Source: SZUA-181 sp964601765 (GTDB lineage: Bacteria > Pseudomonadota > Zetaproteobacteria > Mariprofundales > Mariprofundaceae). From it: a stretch of 20,984 bases of DNA. The position numbers were made by a program, and so were the translations under genes. Shown in pieces: positions 14,854-20,984 of the stretch (the first letter of the stretch is position 1; each line of letters begins with the position of its first letter). The DNA lies in contig CAZROR010000026.1 in the NCBI GenBank assembly GCA_964601765.1, positions 1 to 20,984 of the forward strand, given 5' to 3'. A model generated the notes under the pieces. That model was given only the letters and a program-made list of their open reading frames with translations. It was not told where the DNA came from and ran no database searches.

Positions 14854-15533
14854 TCAGGCTTCAGCCTTGTCTTCTTCCTTCTTGGCGGCAGCCTTCTTCG
14901 TTGACTTCGTCTTGGCGGGCGCTTCCTCGGCCTCGCCGGCATCTGCTGCTTTTGCAGCCGTCTTATCAGCCGCTTCCTCGGCCGCCTCCTCAGATGCGCT
15001 CTCCGCAGCAGCTTCAGCCTCGGCGGTCTCCGCAGCTGCCTTCTTTGCCTCTTCCTCCGCCTTCGNNNNNNNNNNNNNNNNNNNNNNNNNNNNNNNNNNN
15101 NNNNNNNNNNNNNNNNNNNNNNNNNNNNNNNNNNNNNNNNNNNNNNNNNNNNNNNNNNNNNNNNNGCTTCAGCCTCGGCGGTCTCCGCAGCTGCCTTCTT
15201 TGCCTCTTCCTCCGCCTTCGCGGCCTGGGCCTTGGCCTCCGCGGCAGCCTTCTTTTCCGCCGCCTTTGCCTTTGCCTGCTCCATGGCTTCCGGGCCTGCC
15301 TCAGCCTTGCGCATCAGGCTGGCAACACGCGGCGAGGCCTGCGCGCCGAGATCAATCCAGTGCTTTGCGCGTGCCTGGTCGAGCTCGATAACTTCCGGGC
15401 TCTTGCACGGATCAAAATAACCAAGCTTTTCGATAAACGCGCCATCACGCCGCTTGCGGCTGTCCAGCACGACGATGTTGTAAAACGGGCGTTTCTTGCG
15501 GCCGCCCCGCTGCAGGCGAATCACGGTTGCCAT
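14854..15533 (-). CDS. rpsP: Small ribosomal subunit protein bS16 with long Ala/Lys/Glu-rich tail (contains assembly gap)
   Basis: bS16 is an early-assembling 30S protein. Residues 1 to about 80 are the normal S16 core (MATVIRLQRGGRKKRPFYNI, RRDGAFIEKLGYFDP, WIDLGAQASPRVASLMRKAE). E. coli S16 ends near there, at 82 residues. Here the frame continues with Ala, Lys and Glu repeats (for example AKAEEEAKKAAAETAEAE) through the N run. If the duplicated 55-nt contig ends are merged, the frame is intact to TGA 14854-14856 and codes 174 residues, ending in a Lys-rich then acidic stretch (AAAKKEEDKAEA). GGAGGT lies 9 nt before ATG 15533. It is the first gene of the operon. The true tail length depends on whether extra repeat units were lost in assembly. 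Confidence 0.93.
15011..15065. repeat. 55-nt contig-end duplicate, left of gap 1
   Basis: This 55-nt block is identical to 15166-15220 on the other side of the N run. An exact 55-nt repeat placed at both contig ends is what a de Bruijn assembler with k=55 leaves when neighbouring contigs are scaffolded with a fixed 100-N gap. It codes part of the S16 tail. Confidence 0.95.
15066..15165. other. Assembly gap of exactly 100 N inside rpsP
   Basis: A run of 100 N, a conventional placeholder for unknown gap size. The identical 55-nt flanks suggest that the contigs overlap and the true gap length is probably zero or a multiple of a coding repeat. Confidence 0.98.
15166..15220. repeat. 55-nt contig-end duplicate, right of gap 1
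   Basis: Identical to 15011-15065. Merging the two copies removes 155 positions and leaves 525 nt of rpsP, an exact number of codons with no internal stop. Confidence 0.95.
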
Positions 15534-15565
15534 AAAGTCATTACCTCCGGAAAATCAGGCGGCGC

Positions 15566-15594
15566 ACTATAGTGATGCAAGGGGCGTGGGGCAA
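15566..15594 (-). promoter_or_regulatory. Probable sigma-70 promoter of the rpsP operon
   Basis: On the minus strand a -35 TTGCCC (15589-15594) and a -10 TATAGT (15566-15571) are separated by 17 nt, lying between the ffh stop and the rpsP start. The message would have a leader of about 25 nt carrying the strong GGAGGT ribosome-binding site. Prediction by eye only. Confidence 0.55.
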
Positions 15595-15619
15595 GGAATA
15601 CAGCAACATTTCCCCGTCA

Positions 15620-16972
15620 TCACATCTTCGGCATGCCGGGCATGCCGCCAAAGCGGCCGGCAAGCTGGGCCATCATGCGCCTTCCCTTCGCACCCTTCAT
15701 CTTTTTCATCATCTTCTGCATCTGCGCGAACTGCTTCAGCATGCGGTTGACCTCCTGCACCGTGGTGCCGGAGCCCGCTGCAATGCGGCGCTTGCGACTC
15801 CCGTTGATCAGCTTGGGATATCGCCGTTCCTTCGGTGTCATGGAATAGACCATCGCCTGTATGCGGCGAATCGGCCTGTCGTCCACCTGCTCAAGGGTCG
15901 AATCAGGCGGCTTCATTCCCGGCAGCATCTTCATCATCGCCCCCATGCCACCCATCTTCTGCACCTGCCCGAGCTGCTCGGCAAAGTCCATCAGATCAAA
16001 GCCGCCCTTTTTGGCCCTGGCGGCCAGCTTTTCCGCCTGCTCCTGATCTACCTGTGCCTGGATTTTCTCAACCAGGCCAACGACATCACCCTGGCCCAGA
16101 ATGCGGCCTGCCATGCGTCCCGGATCAAACAGCTCAAAGGCATCAATCTTTTCGCCGGTGCCGACATAGCGCAGCGGCACACCCGTGGCATAGGCAACGG
16201 AAAGCGCCGCGCCTCCGCGCACATCGGCGTCCGTCTTTGTCATGATGCAGCCGGACAGATCAACCCTGGCATGGAAGCTTTCAGCAACCTCCAGCGCCAT
16301 CTGTCCCGTCATGGCATCGAGCACAAGCAGCCGCTCGTTGGCGGAAACGGCCTGCGCAACCCCGTGAATTTCGTCCATCAGTGCGTCATCCACGACCTGG
16401 CGCCCGGCCGTATCCAGAATCAGGACATGCAGGCCTTCCTTCCTGGCCTGGTCCAGCGCCTGCCTGGCCATGCGCGCAGCCGTGTTGCCGGCACCTTCCA
16501 GATAAGGCACATCAATCTGATGCGCAAGCACCTTAAGCTGCTCACGGGCCGCGGGCCGGGTGACATCCACACTCGTCACCGCCACCTTTTTCCCCTGGGC
16601 CGCCAGCATCCTTGCCAGCTTGCCGGCTGTCGTCGTCTTGCCTGCGCCCTGCAGGCCGCAAAGCATAATGACCGAGGGGATACTCGTGGTATCCAGCTCA
16701 CGCCGCTGACCGCCGAGCACTTCGGTGAGCACATCGTGCAGTATCTTGATGATGACCTGCCCCGGTTGCAGGCTCCTGGCCACCTCGGCCCCTTGCGCCC
16801 GCTCACGCAGCGTACTCATCAGGTGGCGCACGACAGGCAGCGCCACATCGGCCTCGAGCAGACCGACGCGCAGCTCACGCAAATGCTTGTCGAGATCGGC
16901 CTCGGTCACGCGCGCGGCGCCGCGCAACCGCTCCGTAAGCCTGCCAAACTGCTCGCTCAGTCGTTCAAACAA
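15620..16972 (-). CDS. ffh: Signal recognition particle protein Ffh (SRP54)
   Basis: Ffh binds 4.5S RNA and signal sequences and, with FtsY, targets inner-membrane proteins cotranslationally. The 450-residue protein has the N domain (1 to about 85), the GTPase G domain with GLQGAGKTTT (106-115), DVTRPAA, DTAGR (187-191) and TKTDADVRGGAAL (245-257), and a Met-rich M domain from about 300. The M domain carries the RNA-binding SGTTVQEVNRMLKQF and ends GGMPGMPKM. The G4 block reads TKTDAD where TKLDGD is more usual. The start is TTG 16972, with GAGGA 6 nt upstream; a nearby ATG is out of frame. ffh just upstream of rpsP is the standard gammaproteobacterial order. Length is normal. Confidence 0.98.
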   Translation of the reverse strand: MFERLSEQFGRLTERLRGAARVTEADLDKHLRELRVGLLEADVALPVVRHLMSTLRERAQGAEVARSLQPGQVIIKILHDVLTEVLGGQRRELDTTSIPSVIMLCGLQGAGKTTTAGKLARMLAAQGKKVAVTSVDVTRPAAREQLKVLAHQIDVPYLEGAGNTAARMARQALDQARKEGLHVLILDTAGRQVVDDALMDEIHGVAQAVSANERLLVLDAMTGQMALEVAESFHARVDLSGCIMTKTDADVRGGAALSVAYATGVPLRYVGTGEKIDAFELFDPGRMAGRILGQGDVVGLVEKIQAQVDQEQAEKLAARAKKGGFDLMDFAEQLGQVQKMGGMGAMMKMLPGMKPPDSTLEQVDDRPIRRIQAMVYSMTPKERRYPKLINGSRKRRIAAGSGTTVQEVNRMLKQFAQMQKMMKKMKGAKGRRMMAQLAGRFGGMPGMPKM

Positions 16973-16981
16973 TCCATATCC

Positions 16982-17035
16982 TCACTTGTCTTTTCCCACA
17001 AAGGCTCCACGAATGGCCACTTCCTGTGTCTTCAT
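16982..17035 (-). CDS. Possible 17-codon leader ORF before ffh
   Basis: An ATG-initiated frame codes MKTQEVAIRGAFVGKDK. Its TGA forms part of the TGAGGA ribosome-binding sequence of ffh, 10 nt before the TTG start. That geometry would allow translational coupling to the weak ffh start codon. The ORF has no recognisable homology and only a weak ribosome-binding site of its own, so it may be chance. Confidence 0.2.
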   Translation of the reverse strand: MKTQEVAIRGAFVGKDK

Positions 17036-17111
17036 GTCTGCCCGCCCTGTTCCGCCAAACGCGCACAGGGGGCAGCGAAGCCTAGGAGCGATACCCCCCC
17101 GGTCAAGCAAG

Positions 17112-17627
17112 CTATGCCTCCAGCGCCCGGCTGACAGCCAGCCAGCGCTGGCGCCTGACGGCCACCGGAATTGCGGCATTGGCCGGGCTCGTGGACGGCA
17201 GTGTTGTATAGGCAAGTGCGGGCGCACCTTCAGGGAGATGAGGCATCACCAGCCGGTGATACAGCTCGGCCGCCTTCCGGCCGTTGAAAAAGACATGCCG
17301 GATATGCGGGCAGCGGCGATACAGCGCCGCAAAATCGTTCGGCGCCACGCTGGCCGTATCGATGGCGGCGTCCAGACTACCGGGACGAATGCAGCGATGC
17401 GCCACATCCCACAACGCCAGCCGATATGCCTTCAGCCGCTTGAGCCTTTCCACATATGGCAGACCGCGGCCGGCACCAAACATCTCTCCCATGAAGTCCC
17501 AGAACAGGTTTTTCGGATGTGCATAATACTGCTGCTGCCGGAGTGACTCGGCGCCCGGCATCGATCCCAGCACAAGCACCTGTGCATCTTCGCCGGCCAC
17601 GGCTGCAAAGCTTTCAACATGGCTCAT
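17112..17627 (-). CDS. DNA-deoxyinosine (hypoxanthine-DNA) glycosylase, UDG family 6
   Basis: A 171-residue protein of the uracil-DNA glycosylase fold, of the type described as hypoxanthine-DNA glycosylase (family 6). Key blocks are VLVLGSMPGAESL (17-29), the following QYYAHPKNLFWDFMGEMFG (33-51), the central HVFFNGRKAAELY, and LPSTSPAN (143-150), which corresponds to motif 2 of the superfamily. The family excises hypoxanthine formed by adenine deamination and is reported to lack strong uracil activity; activity here is inferred. ATG 17627 gives a normal N-terminus. The gene lies between guaA and ffh on the same strand, 48 nt after guaA. A link between purine metabolism and repair of deaminated purines is plausible but unproven. 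Confidence 0.88.
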   Translation of the reverse strand: MSHVESFAAVAGEDAQVLVLGSMPGAESLRQQQYYAHPKNLFWDFMGEMFGAGRGLPYVERLKRLKAYRLALWDVAHRCIRPGSLDAAIDTASVAPNDFAALYRRCPHIRHVFFNGRKAAELYHRLVMPHLPEGAPALAYTTLPSTSPANAAIPVAVRRQRWLAVSRALEA

Positions 17628-17675
17628 GGCTTCAGGAGCAAGAGCGAATTACAACACAATGAACAGTCAGGAAGA

Positions 17676-19341
17676 CTATTCCCACTCGATCGTGGCCGGC
17701 GGCTTGCCGGAAATGTCATAGACCACGCGGTTGATGCCGTGCACCTCGTTGATGATACGGTTTGACACGCGGGCCAGCAGTGCGTGCGGCAGCTCGGCCC
17801 AGCGCGCGGTCATGAAGTCCTGAGTCTGCACCGCACGCAGGGCCACAACCCATTCATAGGTGCGGCCATCACCCATCACCCCCACGCTTTTCACGGGCAA
17901 AAAGACGACAAAGGCCTGGCTGGTTTTGTCATACCAGCCGACAGCGCGCAATTCTTCAATGAAGATCGCATCGGCCTGGCGAAGCAGGTCGGCATATTCC
18001 TTTCTCACCTCGCCCAGAATGCGCACGCCCAGGCCGGGCCCCGGAAACGGATGGCGATAGACCATCTCGCGCGGCAGGCCGAGCGCCACGCCCAGCTCGC
18101 GCACCTCATCCTTGAACAGATCGCGTAGCGGCTCCAGCAGCTTCAGGTGCAGGGTTTCCGGCAGTCCACCGACATTGTGATGGCTCTTGATCGTGTGTGC
18201 CTTGCCGGTTTTCGCGCCGGCCGACTCGATCACATCCGGATAAATCGTGCCCTGCGCCAGCCACTTCACATTCGGCATCTTCGCCGCCTCGGCCTGAAAC
18301 ACGTGCACGAATTCACGGCCGATGATGCGGCGTTTCTCTTCGGGGTCGGCAACGCCGGCAAGCCGGGTCATGAACACATCGCTCGCATCAACATGGTCCA
18401 CGCGTACGCCGAGGTTATCCGCAAAAGTGGCCATCACCTGCTCGGCCTCTCCCAGTCTGAGCAGCCCGTTATCAACAAAGATGCAGATGAGCTGGTCACC
18501 AATGGCGCGATGCAGCAGAGCCGCGGCCACGGAAGAGTCCACACCGCCGGAAAGGCCAAGGATGACCTCATCTTCCCCCACCTGGCTGCGTATCCTGGCA
18601 ATGGCCTCGTCGATATAGTGCGGCATAGTCCATTCGCGGCCACAACCACAGATATCATGTACAAAGCGCGAGAGAATTTCCCTGCCCTGATGCGTATGCG
18701 TCACCTCGGGGTGGAACTGCACGCCGTAGAAATGCCGCGCCTCATCCGCCATGCCCGCGATTGGCGTGGCCTCATTGCTGCATATCACATGAAAGCCGTC
18801 GGGCAGGCGCGTCACCTTGTCGCCGTGGCTCATCCACACCTCGAGCACGCCCCCCTCGCGATCCTCAAGGCCGCGCAGCAGGGGGGAATTGCCGCTGGTC
18901 AGAATCTCGGCAAAGCCGAACTCACGCACCTGACCCGTTTCAACCGCGCCACCAAGCTGTGCGGCCATCGTCTGCATGCCGTAACAGATGCCGAGCACCG
19001 GCACACCCAGATCGAACACGATATCCGGTGCCTTCGGTGTCTGTTCGCCATACACGGAGTTTGGCCCGCCGGACAGAATGATGCCCGCCGGGGCAAAGGC
19101 CCGGATGGCCTCTGCCGCCATATCCCAGGGATGCAGTTCGCTGTAGACGCCGGCTTCGCGCACACGACGGGCAATGAGTTGCGTGTACTGCGAGCCAAAA
19201 TCCAGAATCAGGATTTTNNNNNNNNNNNNNNNNNNNNNNNNNNNNNNNNNNNNNNNNNNNNNNNNNNNNNNNNNNNNNNNNNNNNNNNNNNNNNNNNNNN
19301 NNNNNNNNNNNNNNNNNATCCAGAATCAGGATTTTTTCCAT
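17676..19341 (-). CDS. guaA: GMP synthase (glutamine-hydrolysing), interrupted by assembly gap
   Basis: GuaA aminates XMP to GMP using glutamine and ATP. The N-terminus MEKILILD lies right of the N run, and the rest (ILILDFGSQYTQLIARRV onward) lies left of it. Merging the 18-nt duplicate restores one frame of 515 residues, close to E. coli (525). The glutaminase domain has GICYGMQ (Cys80 in merged numbering) and FHPEVTHT (His171, Glu173). The ATP-pyrophosphatase domain has LGLSGGVDSSVAAALL (about 222-237). The dimerisation domain ends PATIEWE. It follows guaB by 72 nt, the usual guaBA order, and is probably cotranscribed with it. A frame starting at GTG 19163 would miss the first 20 residues and is only a product of the gap. 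Confidence 0.97.
19200..19217. repeat. 18-nt contig-end duplicate, left of gap 2
   Basis: Identical to 19318-19335. Both copies code the start of GuaA (ILILD), so they represent the same genomic segment seen at two contig ends. Confidence 0.9.
19218..19317. other. Assembly gap of exactly 100 N inside guaA
   Basis: A run of 100 N, a placeholder gap. The flanking 18-nt duplicate and the intact merged frame show that nothing needs to be missing here. Confidence 0.98.
19318..19335. repeat. 18-nt contig-end duplicate, right of gap 2
   Basis: Identical to 19200-19217. Removing the N run and one copy leaves 1548 nt of guaA, exactly 516 codons including the stop. Confidence 0.9.
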
Positions 19342-19413
19342 GAACTCACCACAGAGTCAAAAAGGCGCAACGGGAAAACAGTCAGCGTCGTGCCCTTGCG
19401 GTTATCCATCAGC

Positions 19414-20883
19414 TCAGGAGTTCCGCTGATAATTCGGTGCTTCCTCGGTAATTGTCACATCGTGCACATGCGATTCGCGCAGGCCTGCCGCGGACATTTT
19501 CACAAAACGCGCCCGTGCATGCATGTCTGCAATCGTGGCACAGCCCGTGTACCCCATCGAGGCACGCAATCCGCCGACAAGCTGATGCAGGATGGCGGCC
19601 AGAGGCCCCTTGTAGGCCACGCGCCCCTCGATGCCCTCGGGTACAAGCTTCATGGCATCATCCTCGTCAGCCTGGAAATAGCGGTCCTTGCTGCCCTTCT
19701 TCATGGCACCCAGCGAACCCATACCGCGATAGGCCTTGTAGGTACGCCCCTGGTAGAGAATCGTATCCCCCGGCGCTTCATCCGTACCGGCGAACATCGA
19801 GCCAATCATCACCGTGCCCGCACCGGCCGCGATAGCCTTGGCCATGTCGCCGGAAAACTTGATGCCACCATCGGCAATGACAGGCACATCCGTATCACGC
19901 GCCGCCTCGGCACAGGCAACAATGGCCGAAAACTGCGGCACGCCGACGCCGGCTACGACGCGCGTCGTGCAGATGGAGCCTGGGCCGATGCCAACCTTCA
20001 CCGCATCTGCGCCGGCGTCGATCAGGTCGTGCACGGCCTCGGCCGTAGCCACGTTGCCCGCTATCACCTGCACCTTATCGCCGTACTGCTGCTTGATATC
20101 GCGTACCTGCTCGATCACGCCCCTGGAATGGCCGTGGGCCGTATCCACGACAACAGCATCCACGCCCTCGGCACGCAGCACCTCGAAGCGCTCGAGTTCG
20201 TGCTCGCCCACGCCAATGGCCGCAGCCACGAGCAGGCGGCCAAGGCAGTCACGCACGGCATTCGGAAAGGCCGTGGCCTGCTCGATATCACGCACGGTCA
20301 CCATGCCCTGAAGGCGAAAATCGCTGTCGACAACAGGAAGCTTTTCGATGCGATGCTTGCGGAACAGTGCCTTGCACTGCTCCGGGCTCGTGCCCGGCGC
20401 GACCGTAACCAGACGCGCGCGCGGCGTCATCACATCACGCACGCGGGTGTCCGGGGCGGATTCAAAACGCACATCGCGATGCGTCACGATGCCGCACAGG
20501 CGGCCATCGCCATTCAGTACCGGGAAGCCTGAAAAGCCATGCTCCCTCGACAGATTGCGCAGCTCCGCCAGCGTCATATCCGGGCTGACCGTGAACGGCT
20601 CCCGCACCACGCCGGCCTCATAGCGCTTGACGCGGCGCACCTCGGCAGCCTGATCGGCCGGCGACATGTTCTTGTGCAGCACGCCAATGCCGCCTTCCTG
20701 GGCCATGCAGATCGCAGTGCGTGATTCCGTCACCGTATCCATGGCAGAAGAAAGGATCGGGATGTTCAGCCGGATGGTGCGCGTCAGCTGTGAGGATGTA
20801 TCGGCCTGTCTGGGCAGTACAGAGCTCGCCTGGGGCACCAGCATGACATCGTCAAACGTGAGACCTTCGCCCTGTATCTGCAT
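19414..20883 (-). CDS. guaB: Inosine-5'-monophosphate dehydrogenase
   Basis: GuaB oxidises IMP to XMP with NAD+, the first committed step to GMP. The 489-residue protein has the N-terminal barrel start LTFDDVMLVPQAS and a tandem CBS (Bateman) insert at about 93-205 that senses purine nucleotides. It also has the catalytic loop GIGPGSICTTR (Cys305), DGGIKFSGDMAKAIAAGA, the IMP-binding SLGAMKKGS region, and the Arg/Tyr flap near VAYKGPL. ATG 20883 has GGAGG 5 nt upstream. Length is the bacterial norm. It is the first gene of guaBA, and a promoter and CRP-like site lie upstream. Confidence 0.98.
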   Translation of the reverse strand: MQIQGEGLTFDDVMLVPQASSVLPRQADTSSQLTRTIRLNIPILSSAMDTVTESRTAICMAQEGGIGVLHKNMSPADQAAEVRRVKRYEAGVVREPFTVSPDMTLAELRNLSREHGFSGFPVLNGDGRLCGIVTHRDVRFESAPDTRVRDVMTPRARLVTVAPGTSPEQCKALFRKHRIEKLPVVDSDFRLQGMVTVRDIEQATAFPNAVRDCLGRLLVAAAIGVGEHELERFEVLRAEGVDAVVVDTAHGHSRGVIEQVRDIKQQYGDKVQVIAGNVATAEAVHDLIDAGADAVKVGIGPGSICTTRVVAGVGVPQFSAIVACAEAARDTDVPVIADGGIKFSGDMAKAIAAGAGTVMIGSMFAGTDEAPGDTILYQGRTYKAYRGMGSLGAMKKGSKDRYFQADEDDAMKLVPEGIEGRVAYKGPLAAILHQLVGGLRASMGYTGCATIADMHARARFVKMSAAGLRESHVHDVTITEEAPNYQRNS

Positions 20884-20910
20884 ATCGCCTCCGAATCCAG
20901 AAGGCGGCGC

Positions 20911-20940
20911 ATTGTATGCGCGCGGCCCCTGTTCCGTAAA
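20911..20940 (-). promoter_or_regulatory. Probable sigma-70 promoter of guaBA
   Basis: On the minus strand a -35-like TTTACG (20935-20940) and a -10 TACAAT (20911-20916) are 18 nt apart. This predicts a transcript start near 20904 and a leader of about 20 nt. The -10 matches the consensus at five of six positions, the -35 at four. The stretch between is GC-rich, a possible discriminator for growth-rate control (inference). Confidence 0.5.
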
Positions 20941-20968
20941 GCAACGATTTACCGTTCATTACCGATCA

Positions 20969-20984
20969 TGTGAGATATGTCACA
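20969..20984. promoter_or_regulatory. Consensus CRP-type binding site (TGTGA-N6-TCACA)
   Basis: The last 16 bases of the window read TGTGAGATATGTCACA, which matches both CRP half-sites perfectly. The centre lies about 72 nt upstream of the predicted guaB transcript start, a spacing compatible with class I activation. The site could equally serve a gene beyond the window edge. CRP regulation of gua promoters is known in E. coli, at a different distance. Confidence 0.55.

Noticed and set aside
15011..15220. Tandem repeat or mobile element around gap 1
   Set aside because: The repeat is exactly at the two contig ends and lacks any target duplication or terminal inverted repeats; an assembly overlap explains it.
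14331..15533. 400-codon rpsP-rimM fusion protein
   Set aside because: The 100 N shift the frame artificially. Merging the 55-nt duplicates puts the rpsP tail in a different frame that stops at 14854, separate from rimM.
17045..17105. TTGACC ... TAGGCT promoter-like pair upstream of ffh
   Set aside because: The spacing is only 15 nt and the -10 is poor; suggestive but not enough to list as a promoter.
15572..17134. 520-codon plus-strand open frame opposite ffh
   Set aside because: It is antisense to a full-length, motif-complete ffh. Such long opposite-strand frames are common where codon third positions are G/C. No recognisable domain is visible.
18147..19343. 398-codon plus-strand open frame opposite guaA
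   Set aside because: Antisense shadow of guaA that also runs through the N gap; composition and lack of motifs argue against a gene.

Overview
The window is a GC-rich chromosomal housekeeping region from a Gram-negative member of the Pseudomonadota. LptG, FimV, HflK/HflC, the small DUF2065 protein next to hflC, and the order leuB-asd-fimV-truA all point to the Gamma-/Beta-/Zetaproteobacteria/Acidithiobacillia side of the phylum. I cannot name a genus. It looks like a draft assembly: there are two 100-N runs, and each sits between identical contig-end sequences.

Layout. Nearly every gene is on the minus strand, so transcription mostly runs from high to low coordinates. From the right edge: a perfect TGTGA-N6-TCACA palindrome (CRP-type), a guaB promoter, guaB and guaA (GMP synthesis), a hypoxanthine-DNA glycosylase (UDG family 6) gene, ffh (SRP), then a translation operon rpsP-rimM-trmD-(SPOUT RNA methyltransferase)-rplS with its own promoter and a strong hairpin terminator. 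Next comes a tightly packed run glyA-nrdR-leuB-asd-fimV-truA-suhB. It converges, with only 11 nt between stops, on a plus-strand lone lptG. lptG diverges from the minus-strand hflK-hflC-DUF2065 operon. The left edge holds the 3' end of a plus-strand IS200-like (REP-associated type) transposase gene.

How the genes work together. guaB and guaA convert IMP to GMP. ffh and the rpsP operon serve membrane targeting, ribosome assembly and tRNA m1G37 methylation. glyA supplies glycine and one-carbon units. nrdR represses ribonucleotide reductase genes. leuB and asd are amino-acid biosynthesis enzymes. fimV is a polar/pilus-assembly scaffold, truA a tRNA pseudouridine synthase and suhB an inositol-monophosphatase-family protein. 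HflK/HflC modulate the FtsH protease.

Most notable points: (1) an additional SPOUT methyltransferase of the Thermotoga Tm1570 type between trmD and rplS, next to a TrmD that lacks the usual C-terminal tail and has a Pro where the family has a conserved Asp; (2) an S16 protein with a roughly 90-residue Ala/Lys/Glu tail, inside which one assembly gap falls; (3) both N gaps can be closed from the sequence itself, and each closure restores exactly one intact reading frame; (4) a consensus CRP site near -72 of the predicted guaB promoter. No CRISPR array, prophage, rRNA or tRNA gene is visible, and no stretch longer than 300 bases lacks a gene. I see no clearly new multi-gene system; the region is mainly conserved core genome with a few unusual variants.
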